Source: Virgisporangium ochraceum (GTDB lineage Bacteria; Actinomycetota; Actinomycetes; Mycobacteriales; Micromonosporaceae). From it: a stretch of DNA of 64,000 nt. Both the position numbers and the translations under genes were made by a program. Where the stretch lies: positions 186,001 to 250,000 of the forward strand of contig NZ_BOPH01000022.1 of NCBI RefSeq assembly GCF_016863655.1. The letters run 5' to 3'. Under the pieces are notes generated by a model. That model was given only the letters and a program-made list of their open reading frames with translations. It was not told where the DNA came from and made no database searches. Below are positions 8,461 to 17,966 of this stretch, in pieces (positions within the stretch are counted from its first letter, which is position 1; the number at the start of each line of letters is the position of its first letter).

Positions 8461-11400
8461 GCCTCCTCGGGCGACCGCCCGGCGCCCTCCGCGAACAGGA
8501 CCGCGAAGTTCGGCTCGGCGGCCCGCACCGCCTCCGTGGTGCGGGCCACCTCGGAGGCGTCGGAGCCGGGCATCGGCTGCCCTGCGTGGCGCCACACCGC
8601 GTCGGCGGTGCCGAGCAGGCCGGCCGCCACGTCGGCCCGGCCGTCGACCAGCGCCGCGGCGGCCATCCCGTGCAGCGCCCACGCCATTCCGCGCGACGAG
8701 CCCTGGGCTTTCGACAGCTCGAACGCCTCCCGCAGGGCCCGCAGCGCCGGTGCGGCGGCGCCGCGCTGAGCCAGCAGCAGCCCCCGTTCGGTGAGCACCA
8801 TCGGCACGTACGGCGGGCTGCCGCCCTGGTCGCCCGCCGACTCCAGCAGCCGGTCGAGCAGCTCGGCGGCCGTGTCGAGGTCGCCGCCGCGGCGGGCGGC
8901 GAACGCCACACTGAGCGTCGCGAACACCTCGCCGGCCCGGTGGCCCTGCTCGGCCGACAGTCGCCGGGAGCGCTCGCCGTGCTCGCGGGCGGCGGCGTGG
9001 TCGCCGGTCTGCAGGGCCGTCCAGGCCAGCCAGCCGAGGCGGCCGGCCACGTCGGTCGACAGGCCCAGGTCCCGCGCCGATGTCAGCCCGACGCGGGCCA
9101 GCCGGGCCGCCTCGGCGGGGTCGCCGGTCATGTCGGCCAGCCCGATCAGCCAGTCGGTGGCCTGGAGCACGCCCCACTCGTCGCCCAGCGCGCGGAACAG
9201 GTCGGCGGCGCGGCGCGCGTCGTGCTCGACCGCGTCGGCGTCGTCGCGCATGTGGGCGAGCATGGCCCGAGTGCTCAGCACGGCCGCCTCGCCCCAGCGG
9301 TCGCCGGCGTTCTGAAAGGCGTTCAGGGACGACGTGAGCAGCGCGCCGGTGGCGGGCTGGTCGCCGAGGTCGACGAGCCCACCGGCGACGAACCACTCGG
9401 CGCGGGCCCGGCCGACCGGGTCGGCGGTCCTGTCGAGGCCCCCGTCGGCGCGCTGCGCGTCGTCGGCGTGGAGCGCTGCCTCGGCGGCGTCGGGCTTGGC
9501 GAGACCCTGGCGCAGCGCGAGCCCGGCGTGCCAGGCGCGGGCCAGCCCGGCGGTTCCCGGGTCGGCCAGCTCGAGCGCCGCCTCCAGGGACAGCCGTGCC
9601 TCGGTGAGCCGCCCGCGCAGGAACCGGTACCAGACCAGCGCCGTCGCCAGCCGTACCGCCCGGTCACCGAGCCGGTGCCGCCGGTAGGTGTCCTCCGCGA
9701 CGCGCGCGTTGGCCGCCTCCGCCGCCAGGCGGTCGAGCCAGGTGCGCTGGTCGCGGCCGCGCAGGTGCGGGTCGGCCCGCTCGACCAGGGCGAGGACGTG
9801 GTCGGCGTGCCGCAGCCTCACCTCGTCCTCCTCGCCGGCCTCGCGCAGCCGGTCGAGGCAGAACGCCGCCACCGACTCCAGCAGCCGGTAGCGGCCGTCG
9901 CGGCGCACCACCAGCGACCGGTCGACCAGCCCGGTGAGCACGTCGAGCACGGGGCCGGCGGCGCACACCGCCCCGGCGGCCTCCAGCGTGCAGCCGCCGG
10001 CGAAGACCGCGAGCCGGCGCAGCGCCGTCTGCTCGGGCCCGGAGAGCAGGCGCCAGCTCCAGTCGATCACCGCGGCCAGCGTCCGTTGCCGGGCGGGAGC
10101 GTCGCGGGGACCGGAGGCCAGCAGCCCGAACCGGTCGTGCGGGACGCTCAGCCGGGCCACCAGTTCCGGAACGCCGAGGCCGGCGACCCGGGTGGCGGCC
10201 AGTTCCAGGGCCAGCGGAAGCCCGTCGAGCCGACGGCACAGCTCGGCGACCCCCGCCACGGTCTCCGGGTCGGCGGCACGGCCCAGGTCGGCCCGGTCGA
10301 GGAACAGCGTCACCGCGGCCGACCCGGCCAGCCGCGCGGGGTCGTCGGTGTCGGGGACCTCCAGCGGCGGCAGGTCGATCCGCGCCTCCCCGCGGACCCG
10401 CACCGGCTCCCGGCTGGTCGCCAGCACCCGCAGGCCCGGCGCGGCGGCCAGGAGCCCGCCGACCAGGGCGGCGACCGGCTCGACGACGTGCTCGCAGTTG
10501 TCGAGCACGAGCAGCGTCCGCCGTTCCCGTAGTGCCGCGGCCAGCCGCTCCCCCGGCGGCTGCGCCCCGCCCGGCGCCTCCGGGACCGACAGCACCGACA
10601 GCACCGGGTCGGCGGGGTCCCCGCGCCCGTCCCACGTGGTCAGGTCGACCAGCCACACGCCGTCGGGGTAGGCGTCGGCCACCGACCAGCCCACCGCCAG
10701 CGCCACGCTCGTCTTGCCCACCCCGCCCGGCCCCGTGACCGTGACCAGCCGGCTCGTACTGAGCAGCTCGCGTACGCGTGCGACGTGCTCCTCGCGTCCA
10801 ATGAGCCGCGTGACCGGCGCCGGAAGCGCGACCACCGACCGCGCCCTGTGCGGGGCCGGCGCGTCCTCGGCCGGGTCGCCCGACAGCATCGCGCGGTGCA
10901 GCGCCACCAGCTCGGGGCCCGGATCGAGCCCGAGCTCGTCGGCGAGGCGGGTGCGCAGGTCGTGGAAGCCGTCGAGGGCCTCGGTGCCCCGTCCCGACCG
11001 GTACAGCGCCCGCAGGTGGGCGGCCCGCAGCCGTTCCCGGAACGGGTGCTCCGCCACGTACGCGGCCAGGTCGCCGGCGAGCGCGGCGTGCTCGCCCAGC
11101 TCCAGCCGCGCCTGCGCCCACGCCTCGACCGCGGCGACCTTCCGCTCCTCCCACCGGGCGACCGCCGGCCGCGCGAACTCCTCGTCGGCGAAGTCGGCCA
11201 GCGCCGGACCGCGCCACAGGCCCAGCGCCTCGCCGAGCAGCCGTGCGCGGGTCGCCGGGTCGCCGGCCCGCTGTGCGTCGGCGACCAGCGCGGCGAACCG
11301 GACGGCGTCGACCCGGGCGTCGGCGTGCAGGGCGTACCCCGGCGGCTGCGAGACGACCAGTTCCCTGCCGCCGGCGGGCGCCAGCGCCCGGCGCAGCTGC

Positions 11401-11606
11401 GAGACCCGCACGTGCAGCGCGGCGGTGGGGTCGGCCGGGGCGGCGTCGGTGGCCCACAGGTCGGCGACGAGCCGGTCGGCGGACACCGCGCGGCCCTCGT
11501 GCACCAGCAGGTCGGCGAGCAGCGCCCGCACCTTGCGACCGGGTACGGCGACGGGCTCGCCGAGGTCGGTCCAGACGGCGAGCGGACCGAGCACGCCGAA
11601 CCGCAC
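8445..11606 (-). CDS. AfsR/SARP-family transcriptional regulator with NB-ARC and TPR domains
   Basis: The 1053-residue protein has an OmpR-type winged helix (residues ~1-95: RFGVLGPLAVW, LRRALAPAGG), a bacterial transcriptional activator domain (~95-250), an NB-ARC ATPase with Walker A GPGGVGKTS near residue 293 and LLVLDNCEHV, then a long alpha-solenoid/TPR region (~600-1040). This is the AfsR/DnrI-type large SARP that activates secondary metabolism or differentiation genes. No biosynthetic cluster lies in this window, so its target is elsewhere or is the adjacent ankyrin gene, which lies 9 bases upstream on the same strand and is probably co-transcribed. Confidence 0.93.
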   Translation of the reverse strand: MRFGVLGPLAVWTDLGEPVAVPGRKVRALLADLLVHEGRAVSADRLVADLWATDAAPADPTAALHVRVSQLRRALAPAGGRELVVSQPPGYALHADARVDAVRFAALVADAQRAGDPATRARLLGEALGLWRGPALADFADEEFARPAVARWEERKVAAVEAWAQARLELGEHAALAGDLAAYVAEHPFRERLRAAHLRALYRSGRGTEALDGFHDLRTRLADELGLDPGPELVALHRAMLSGDPAEDAPAPHRARSVVALPAPVTRLIGREEHVARVRELLSTSRLVTVTGPGGVGKTSVALAVGWSVADAYPDGVWLVDLTTWDGRGDPADPVLSVLSVPEAPGGAQPPGERLAAALRERRTLLVLDNCEHVVEPVAALVGGLLAAAPGLRVLATSREPVRVRGEARIDLPPLEVPDTDDPARLAGSAAVTLFLDRADLGRAADPETVAGVAELCRRLDGLPLALELAATRVAGLGVPELVARLSVPHDRFGLLASGPRDAPARQRTLAAVIDWSWRLLSGPEQTALRRLAVFAGGCTLEAAGAVCAAGPVLDVLTGLVDRSLVVRRDGRYRLLESVAAFCLDRLREAGEEDEVRLRHADHVLALVERADPHLRGRDQRTWLDRLAAEAANARVAEDTYRRHRLGDRAVRLATALVWYRFLRGRLTEARLSLEAALELADPGTAGLARAWHAGLALRQGLAKPDAAEAALHADDAQRADGGLDRTADPVGRARAEWFVAGGLVDLGDQPATGALLTSSLNAFQNAGDRWGEAAVLSTRAMLAHMRDDADAVEHDARRAADLFRALGDEWGVLQATDWLIGLADMTGDPAEAARLARVGLTSARDLGLSTDVAGRLGWLAWTALQTGDHAAAREHGERSRRLSAEQGHRAGEVFATLSVAFAARRGGDLDTAAELLDRLLESAGDQGGSPPYVPMVLTERGLLLAQRGAAAPALRALREAFELSKAQGSSRGMAWALHGMAAAALVDGRADVAAGLLGTADAVWRHAGQPMPGSDASEVARTTEAVRAAEPNFAVLFAEGAGRSPEEAQRGV

Positions 11607-11615
11607 CGGGCCAGG

Positions 11616-12398
11616 CTAGCCCGCCTTCAACTCCGCGAAGTGCCGGCCGCCGCGGTCGCGAAGCCATGCGACCACGCCGTCGGAGCCGCTGCGGACGGCC
11701 ACGTCGAGCGGGGTGTGGTCCTCCCAGGGCGGCACCCAGTTGATCTCGGCGCCCCGGCCGAGCAGGTACGCCGCGCAGTCCTGCCGCCCGCCGTGGCAGG
11801 CACCCCAGAACGCCCGGTTCACCTCGGCCGGCTCGGGCGGCTCCGCACCGGCATCGGCGAAGAACGCCTTCAGCCGGTCGATCATGCCGAGCGTCGCCGC
11901 GTCCTGGCAGGTGACGCGGGCGCCGCGCTCCACCAGCCGCCGCGCGGCCCGCCACTGCCCGAAGCCGCGAGCGTCGGCCAGCGGCGTGCCGCCGCCGATC
12001 ACGGCGCCCGGCGCGTCGATGTCGGCGCCGGCGTCGAGCAGCGCGTCGAGGACGGCGACGTCGTCGTTGCTGGCCGCCCAGTGCAGCGGCGTCTCCTGAT
12101 GTGGACCGGTGAACCGGGCGTCGACGTCCGCGCCGGCGTCGACCAGGGCCGCGACGCTCTGCGCGCCGTTCGGATAGTGGCCGGGCCAGTCGGCCACCAC
12201 GTGCAGCAGGGTGCGGGACACGCCGCCGTCGGGCCGGCCGTCGTAGTCACCCAGCCGGGCCGTGGCGAGTCCCGGGTGGTCGGCGAGCAGTTGCCGCAAC
12301 CGCACGACGTCACCGGCGTGGATCGCGTCCACCGCCGCGACCGCGACCGGATCGCCCGCATCGAGCACCATCACTTCGGCGCCGCCAGACATGACCAT
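11616..12398 (-). CDS. ankyrin-repeat protein
   Basis: The 260-residue protein contains four to five ankyrin repeats (for example AALVDAGADVDARFTG, ETPLHWAASNDDVAVLDALL, HTPLDVAVRSGSDGVVAWL). Ankyrin repeats bind partner proteins. There is no signal peptide or enzyme domain. I give the ATG at 12398; a GTG at 12410 and an ATG at 12392 are equally possible because no clear Shine-Dalgarno decides. The 9-base gap to the SARP gene suggests a two-gene operon in which this protein might modulate the regulator, which is inference. Confidence 0.85.
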   Translation of the reverse strand: MVMSGGAEVMVLDAGDPVAVAAVDAIHAGDVVRLRQLLADHPGLATARLGDYDGRPDGGVSRTLLHVVADWPGHYPNGAQSVAALVDAGADVDARFTGPHQETPLHWAASNDDVAVLDALLDAGADIDAPGAVIGGGTPLADARGFGQWRAARRLVERGARVTCQDAATLGMIDRLKAFFADAGAEPPEPAEVNRAFWGACHGGRQDCAAYLLGRGAEINWVPPWEDHTPLDVAVRSGSDGVVAWLRDRGGRHFAELKAG

Positions 12399-12481
12399 CA
12401 CGGTACCCACACCGGACGATCACGAACCGGAGCCACGCGGGTATCGCCGAAGCGGGCGCAACCGGGTGCAGACCCACAGAA

Positions 12482-13171
12482 TCAGCCACGCAGATAGGCG
12501 AGAACCGCACGGACCCGGCGGTGATCGTCCCCGTCCGGATAGATGTCGAGCTTGGCCAGGAGGCTGCCGATGTGCTTGGCCACGGCGGCCTCGCTGACGA
12601 ACAACGCGCGCGCGATCGCGGCGTTCGACCGGCCCTCCGCCATCAGCGCGAGCACCTCCCGCTCGCGCGGGGAGAGCCGGGTCAGCGGGTCGCGGCGGCG
12701 GCTCAGCAGCTGCCGCACCACCTCGGGGTCCACCACGGTGTGACCGGCGGCGACGCGGCCGAGCGCCTCGACGAACTCGACGATGTCGCCGATGCGGTCC
12801 TTGAGGAGGTAGCCGATGCCGGCCGTGCCGGGCCGGGCCGACTCCAGCAGTTCGGCCGCGTACGTCTGCTCCACGTACTGGCTGACCACCAGGATCGGCA
12901 GGTCGGGGTCGTCGCGTCGCAGCCGCAACGCGGCCTGCAGGCCCTCGTCGGTGAACGACGGCGGCATGCGCACGTCGGTGACCACGACGTCGGGCCGGTG
13001 CGCGCCGACGGCGTCGACGAGCGTGTCGGCGTCACCGACAGCGGCGACCACCTCGTGCCCGAACCGGCGGATCAGCGCGGTGATGCCCTCCCGGGTGAGC
13101 AGCCCGTCCTCGGCGACGACCACCCGCAGCGTCGCGCCGCCGTGCGTCGTGGCGTCGCGGGTCACGGTCAC
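12482..13171 (-). CDS. LuxR/NarL-family response regulator
   Basis: The 229-residue protein has a receiver domain (~14-135: LRVVVAEDGLLTREG with the acidic pocket, VVVTDVRMPP with the phospho-Asp, ILVVSQYVE, GYLLKDRI) and a C-terminal LuxR HTH (LSPREREVLALMAEGRSNAA, VSEAAVAKHIGSLLAKL). It starts at a GTG overlapping the kinase stop by 4 bp (GTGA), so the pair is translationally coupled. It probably controls the divergent ABC ATPase gene or its own promoter. Confidence 0.93.
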   Translation of the reverse strand: MTVTRDATTHGGATLRVVVAEDGLLTREGITALIRRFGHEVVAAVGDADTLVDAVGAHRPDVVVTDVRMPPSFTDEGLQAALRLRRDDPDLPILVVSQYVEQTYAAELLESARPGTAGIGYLLKDRIGDIVEFVEALGRVAAGHTVVDPEVVRQLLSRRRDPLTRLSPREREVLALMAEGRSNAAIARALFVSEAAVAKHIGSLLAKLDIYPDGDDHRRVRAVLAYLRG

Positions 13172-14391
13172 GGTGCGCCGGGGAAGTCGACCTGGAGCAC
13201 CGTCGGGCCGCCCGGTGGGCTCGACAGGGCGACGGTCCCGCCGACCGCCGCCACCCGGTCGGCCAGCCCGACGAGGCCGGTGCCGCCGGCCGGGTCGGCT
13301 CCCCCGACCCCGTCGTCGCGCACGCGCAGCAGCACCCGGTCGCCGTCGACCGACGCGGTGACCGCCGCCCGGTTCGCGCCGCTGTGCCGGGCCACGTTGG
13401 TGAGCGCCTCCCCCACGACGAAGAACGCGGCGACCTCGATCGACGGCGGCAGCCGGCCGGGCAGCCGCACGTCGACGTCGACGGGCACCGGCGAGCGGCC
13501 GGCGACGTCGTGCACCGCGGCACCGAGTCCCCGGTCGGTGAGCACCTGCGGGTGGACGCCGCGGATCAGCTCGCGCAGCTCGGTCAGCGCCTCCTTGGCC
13601 AGCTCGTGTGCCCGGGCCAGCGGCTCGGCGGCCGCGGAGTCGGTCGGCGTCTCCAGCCTGGCCAGGCCGAGCTGCACGTTGAGGGCCACGAGCCGTTGCT
13701 GGGCGCCGTCGTGGAGGTCCCGCTCGATGCGCCGGCGCTCCAGCTCGAACGCGTCGACGAGCCGCGCGCGCGAGCGGGTCACCTCGACCAACCGCGCGCC
13801 GAGGTCGGTGCCGCGTGGGGCGAGCAGCACGCGGGCGATCGCGCCGCGGGCGCCGGCCCACGCGGTCACCACGAACGGGAGCACCCCGATGAGCGCGACG
13901 CCGAGGACCATCGTGGTGATGGTGGGGATCGTCGGCGTGATCGGGTCGTGGGCCGGCGTCCACAGGAAGACCAGCGGAAAGAAGACGATGCACAGCACGA
14001 GGATCCCGTCGAGGAAGCCCAGCACCAGCACGGAGACTGTCGTGTAGCCGATCTCGCGCCAGGTGGCCTGCTCGCGCAGCCGTACCCGTAGCCACCGCTC
14101 CCGCCGGTGGAGCGGCCGGTGGGGGTCCGGCAGCCGGTCGTCGTCCACCAGCCGCAGCCGCCACCGTTCGAGCCGCGCGACCCAGACCCCGCACACCGGC
14201 ATCACGACGGCCGCGACCAGTCCGACGGCCAGCAGCGCCGGGCTCGAGTCGTACGCGGTGAGCAGGATCATCAGCGGGCTGCCGAGGATCGCGCCGGTGA
14301 CCAGGTACAGCATCGACCGCCAGGGCCACCGGGTGCGCAGGAACCGGGTGGGCCGCAACGTGAGCGCGTCGAGCGCGGTGCGGACCGGCAT
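13168..14391 (-). CDS. NarL-type sensor histidine kinase (HisKA_3)
   Basis: The 407-residue membrane kinase has about four hydrophobic segments in residues ~25-70 and ~115-185 flanking a short cytoplasmic loop, and no large extracellular sensor. The phosphoacceptor region is RRIERDLHDGAQQRLVAL (His in ERDLHDGAQQRL, HisKA_3), followed by an HATPase_c domain (VGEALTNVARHSGANRA, RVRDDGVGGAD, GTGLVGLADRV). It phosphorylates the response regulator encoded just downstream. Kinases of this short type often sense membrane stress and sit next to ABC transporters, as here. Confidence 0.92.
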   Translation of the reverse strand: MPVRTALDALTLRPTRFLRTRWPWRSMLYLVTGAILGSPLMILLTAYDSSPALLAVGLVAAVVMPVCGVWVARLERWRLRLVDDDRLPDPHRPLHRRERWLRVRLREQATWREIGYTTVSVLVLGFLDGILVLCIVFFPLVFLWTPAHDPITPTIPTITTMVLGVALIGVLPFVVTAWAGARGAIARVLLAPRGTDLGARLVEVTRSRARLVDAFELERRRIERDLHDGAQQRLVALNVQLGLARLETPTDSAAAEPLARAHELAKEALTELRELIRGVHPQVLTDRGLGAAVHDVAGRSPVPVDVDVRLPGRLPPSIEVAAFFVVGEALTNVARHSGANRAAVTASVDGDRVLLRVRDDGVGGADPAGGTGLVGLADRVAAVGGTVALSSPPGGPTVLQVDFPGAP

Positions 14392-14402
14392 GACCGTCGA
14401 CG

Positions 14403-14431
14403 CTACCGGCCCGCCGCGGGCGCGGCGGTAG
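14403..14431. promoter_or_regulatory. GC-rich inverted repeat between kinase and ABC ATPase genes
   Basis: CTACCG (14403-14408) and CGGTAG (14426-14431) flank a GC-rich centre in the 110-bp divergent intergenic region. It is a reasonable place for the response regulator to bind, but the repeat is only 6 bp per arm. Confidence 0.35.
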
Positions 14432-14501
14432 TGCTGGATATACCCCCGGACCTCCCCCTCGGGCCAATGCCCGTCCCCGCACCGCGCGCAACGCTTCCGG
14501 G

Positions 14502-15245
14502 ATGGCCATTGACGAGGACGCGGCCGCGCGGGCCGACGACGTGTGGAAGGTCTACGGCGCGGGCGCCACCGAGGTCACCGCCCTCAGCGGCGTCAGCGTC
14601 GCGCTGACCCGCGGTCAGTTCACCGCGGTGATGGGACCGTCGGGGTCCGGCAAGTCGACCCTGATGCACTGCCTGGCCGGCCTCGACACGGTGACCCGCG
14701 GGAGTGTCCACATCGGACGGACCCAGGTGACCGGCCGGCGCGACACCGCCCTGACCCGGCTGCGCCGCGAGCGGGTGGGTTTCGTGTTCCAGCAGTTCAA
14801 CCTGCTGCCCACGCTGACCGCGCGGGAGAACATCCTGCTGCCCCTGTCGATCGCCGGCCGCCGGCCCGACCCGGCGTGGTTGGACACGGTCGTCGACGCC
14901 GTCGGCCTCCGCGACCGGCTCGGTCACCGGCCGTCACAGCTGTCCGGTGGTCAGCAGCAGCGGGTCGCGTGCGCGAGGGCGCTGGTGCCGCGTCCCGACG
15001 TGGTGTTCGCCGACGAGCCGACCGGCAACCTAGACTCGCGCTCGAGCGCCGAGGTCCTGGGCTTCCTGCGACGCTCGGTGAGCGAGTTCGGCCAGACCGT
15101 CGTGATGGTCACCCACGACCCGACGGCCGCCGCGTACGCCGACCGCGTGGTCTTCCTCGCCGACGGCACCCTGGTCGACGACCTTCCCGAGCCGACGGCG
15201 GACACGGTGCTCGACCGGATGCGCCGCCTCGACACCCGCCGCTGA
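14502..15245 (+). CDS. ABC transporter ATP-binding protein (LolD/MacB/SalX type), without permease
   Basis: This 247-residue ATPase has Walker A GPSGSGKST (near residue 48), Q-loop FVFQQFNLLPTLTA, signature LSGGQQQRVACARAL, Walker B VVFADEPTGNLDSR and switch MVTHDPTAA. Proteins with the FADEPTGNLD signature work with FtsX-like permeases in MacB-type export or antibiotic-sensing systems. No permease gene follows: the next 146 bases are non-coding and the PBP gene then runs the other way. The partner must be elsewhere or has been lost. It is divergent from a sensor kinase pair that may regulate it. Confidence 0.9.
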   Translation: MAIDEDAAARADDVWKVYGAGATEVTALSGVSVALTRGQFTAVMGPSGSGKSTLMHCLAGLDTVTRGSVHIGRTQVTGRRDTALTRLRRERVGFVFQQFNLLPTLTARENILLPLSIAGRRPDPAWLDTVVDAVGLRDRLGHRPSQLSGGQQQRVACARALVPRPDVVFADEPTGNLDSRSSAEVLGFLRRSVSEFGQTVVMVTHDPTAAAYADRVVFLADGTLVDDLPEPTADTVLDRMRRLDTRR

Positions 15246-15353
15246 CCGTTCCGCTTCGCGCCGTGGCCGGCCCGGGACGGTGGCCCCGGCCCGAGCCGGC
15301 CTGCCGCGTGCCCGGCGTCCTGCGCGGAGCGCGGGCGAGCCGGCCCCTCAGGT

Positions 15354-15397
15354 GACCCGGCCGGTCAGGTGACCGGGCCGACCCGGCCGGTCAGGTG
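15354..15397. repeat. 18-bp direct repeat and hairpin at the 3' end of the PBP gene
   Basis: GACCCGGCCGGTCAGGTG occurs at 15354-15371 and again at 15380-15397, 26 bp apart. The second copy includes the PBP stop codon. Between them CCGGTCA-GG-TGACCGG (15361-15376) is a perfect inverted repeat. It could act as a GC-only terminator between the convergent PBP and ABC genes. Confidence 0.6.
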
Positions 15398-17565
15398 CCC
15401 AGGGCGAGCCGGTTGCTCGGGCGGGCGAAGCCCTGGGGTGGCTTGCCCGCCATCGCGTCCCGGAGGGCGCCCTGCACGACCGGGTTGACGCCGTTGGCGT
15501 GCTTGAACCGCTCGCGGGTCAGGGGGAAGTCGGGGTCGGTGTAGAAGCCGGCGATGCTCAGCTGCTTCGTCGAGATGACCAGCGTCGCGGAGCGCTCGTC
15601 GTCGGTGGTGCCGGTCTTGCCGAAGATCGGGTAGCCGATGATCCTCCGGCTGTCGCCGGCCGTGGCGCCGTTGCACTTGCCGAACTGCGACTGGTCGCCC
15701 ACCGGGCAGCGGGCGGCGTCGATCGCGGCACGCGCGACGTCGGGGTCGATCACCTGCTTGCACTGGGTCTCGGCACCCGGGATCACGTTGCCCTTGTCGT
15801 CCTTGACCTCCACGACCGGAATCGGTTTGCAGTACTTGCCGTCGGCGGCCAGCGTGGCGAACGCGTTGGCCATCTCCAGCGGCGTCTGGTCGGTGACGCC
15901 GAGCGTGAACGCGCCCCACTCGTGCGCGTCGGCCGCGAGCTTGCGGTCTTCGTCGTTGTGGAACTGCAGGCCCATCCGCTGGGCCACCTCGACGACCTTC
16001 TCCGTGCCGATCCTCTCCTGCAGCGGCACGAAGTACGTGTTCACCGAGGAGCCGAGACCGGTCCACATGTCGCGCCGGCCCATCTGCGCGTTGCCCGAGT
16101 TCTGCGGACAGTAGTACGGACCGTCGGGGCACCTCGCCGGGCTGTTCCACGCCACCGGGTACGACGTCTTGTACGGCGACACCGTGTCGATCGCGGTCGA
16201 CAGCGGCAGGCCCTGCTCCAGCGCCGCGACGATCGTGAAGACCTTCATCGCCGACCCGACCTGGAAGCCCTGCACCTCGCCGCCGGCGCTCAGCAGCGGC
16301 ACCGTCGTGTTGGGGTAGTTGCCCTTCAGCCCGCGCTTCTCGGGGTTGGTGTTCGGGCCGTTCCCCCGCTGGTCGTTGCTGAACACCCGGTTGACCGCCA
16401 GCGCGCGGACGCGCCCCGTCGCCGGCTCCACCGCGGCGAGCATCATCGCCTGGTGCTGGTCGCGCTTGCGGTCCATGATCTTGCGGATGTTGTTCATCGC
16501 GGCGTTCTGCGCCTGCAGGTCGAGCGACGTCACGATGCGGTAGCCGGCCGAGTGCAGCCGGTTCAGCCGCTCGTAGCTGTCGGCGCCGAACGCCGTCTGC
16601 TCGGCCCACCAGCGCTTCAGGTAGTCGCAGAAGAACCCGCCGTTCAGCTGCGGCGGCTGCACCTCGGTGCAGCCCTCGGGCGTGCGCTGCCCGACGATCT
16701 TCGGCGCACCCGCGGCGATCGCCTCGTCGGCCTGCAACTGCGTGATGTAGCCCAGCTCCACCATCTGCGGCAGCACGTAGTTGTCGCGCCGGGCGAGCGC
16801 CGCCGGCAGGCCCGTCTTCGTGGTGAGGTCGTAGGTGCCTGGCGCCTTCGGCAGCGCGGCGAGCAGAGCCGCCTCACCGAGCGTCAGGTCCGCCGGCTTC
16901 TTGCCGTAGTAGACCATGCCCGCGGCGTAGATGCCGTACGCGCCCTTGCCGAACGCGGCGATGTTCATGTACCGCTCGAGGATCTGCTCCTTGGTGAGCG
17001 TCTTCTCCAGGGCCAGCGCCCGCTTGATCTCGGCGAGCTTGCGCTCGGGCGTGTCCTCCGTGGCCGCGATGACCTCCTGCGGCGTCTTCGCCGAGTACGA
17101 GAAGATCTGCCGGACCAGCTGCATCGTCAACGTCGAGGCGCCCTGGGTGTCGCCGCCGCGCTGGTTGTTCACGAACGCGCGCGCGATGCCCTTCAGGTCG
17201 ACGCCGTTGTGCTGGAAGAAGCGGGCGTCCTCGGCCGCCACCACCGCCTGCCGCATCACGTCGGCGACGTCGGTGATCGGCACGTCGTGCCGGTTCTCGT
17301 CGTAGAACTGGGCCAGCGGCGTGACGCCGTCGCTGGCGTACGCGTAGCTGACCTGTGGCGAGGGCAGCACGCTGATGTCGGTCGGCAGACCCTCGAAGGT
17401 GTCGGCGCCACCGCGCGCGGTGAGGCCTCCCATCGCCACGACGGGAAACACCAGCGCGGCGACGATCACGCCGGCCAGCCCGCTGCACAGCAGCAGGGCA
17501 AGTAGGTTGACGAAGACGTTCCGGTCACGACTTCTGCGACTGCGCTTACGCATCCCCCGGCCCAC
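15391..17565 (-). CDS. class A penicillin-binding protein (transglycosylase/transpeptidase, PonA-like)
   Basis: The 724-residue protein has a basic cytoplasmic N-terminus and one membrane anchor (~18-45). The GT51 glycosyltransferase carries catalytic Glu in AAEDARFFQHNG (E112) and the QGASTLTMQLVRQ motif. The transpeptidase has SxxK as SAMK (S438), SxN as SVN (S507) and KTG at K650. It polymerises and cross-links peptidoglycan outside the membrane. I give the GTG start at 17565; an ATG at 17553 is an alternative four codons in. There is no extended C-terminal PASTA or Pro-rich tail, so it is shorter than mycobacterial PonA1. All catalytic residues are present. Confidence 0.95.
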   Translation of the reverse strand: MGRGMRKRSRRSRDRNVFVNLLALLLCSGLAGVIVAALVFPVVAMGGLTARGGADTFEGLPTDISVLPSPQVSYAYASDGVTPLAQFYDENRHDVPITDVADVMRQAVVAAEDARFFQHNGVDLKGIARAFVNNQRGGDTQGASTLTMQLVRQIFSYSAKTPQEVIAATEDTPERKLAEIKRALALEKTLTKEQILERYMNIAAFGKGAYGIYAAGMVYYGKKPADLTLGEAALLAALPKAPGTYDLTTKTGLPAALARRDNYVLPQMVELGYITQLQADEAIAAGAPKIVGQRTPEGCTEVQPPQLNGGFFCDYLKRWWAEQTAFGADSYERLNRLHSAGYRIVTSLDLQAQNAAMNNIRKIMDRKRDQHQAMMLAAVEPATGRVRALAVNRVFSNDQRGNGPNTNPEKRGLKGNYPNTTVPLLSAGGEVQGFQVGSAMKVFTIVAALEQGLPLSTAIDTVSPYKTSYPVAWNSPARCPDGPYYCPQNSGNAQMGRRDMWTGLGSSVNTYFVPLQERIGTEKVVEVAQRMGLQFHNDEDRKLAADAHEWGAFTLGVTDQTPLEMANAFATLAADGKYCKPIPVVEVKDDKGNVIPGAETQCKQVIDPDVARAAIDAARCPVGDQSQFGKCNGATAGDSRRIIGYPIFGKTGTTDDERSATLVISTKQLSIAGFYTDPDFPLTRERFKHANGVNPVVQGALRDAMAGKPPQGFARPSNRLALGT

Positions 17566-17860
17566 CGCCTCGTGTCACGACGGTTGACGAGCGCGCCCGG
17601 GGCATGGGCGGCTCGTCACGGTGTATCCACATCTACCCGCCAGACGCCCGGAGAACCACCCCCGGTTGCGGGACATCAACAATGATGCCAACCGGTTACA
17701 ATCCGAGCCCGCAAGGTCACGCACGGGTGATCCCCCTCGATTCCCTTCGTGGCTTGTGGTAACGATCTCGACCCGGACGAATTCGATCCGGACCTGTCGG
17801 CGTCTGTCCATTATGGACCGGCGGCCGCCCCCGTTCACACCGGCCGCCGCCCCACTCCGC

Positions 17861-17908
17861 GATCCCGAAACCGAACCCGATCCCAAACCCGATCCCGAAC
17901 CCGATCCA
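17861..17908. repeat. imperfect 12-bp tandem repeat (CCCGATCCCRAA)
   Basis: Four degenerate copies of a 12-base unit based on CCCGATCCCGAA follow one another. In one frame it would read as repeated Pro-Asp/Glu, in others Gly/Ser, but no convincing start codon precedes it, so it is most likely a non-coding simple repeat. Confidence 0.6.
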
Positions 17909-17966
17909 CCCCGCCACACGCCCCGGATGGATCCTCGCACACATGTTCGATTGAGGGCAGGCTCCG

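Noticed and set aside
15246..15360. remnant of an FtsX-like permease after the ABC ATPase
   Set aside because: Translations in all frames show no hydrophobic segment or family motif in the 146 bases available.
17677..17690. CATCA-ACAA-TGATG inverted repeat as a PBP operator
   Set aside because: Arms of only 5 bp in a divergent region with stronger candidates; kept only as a note.
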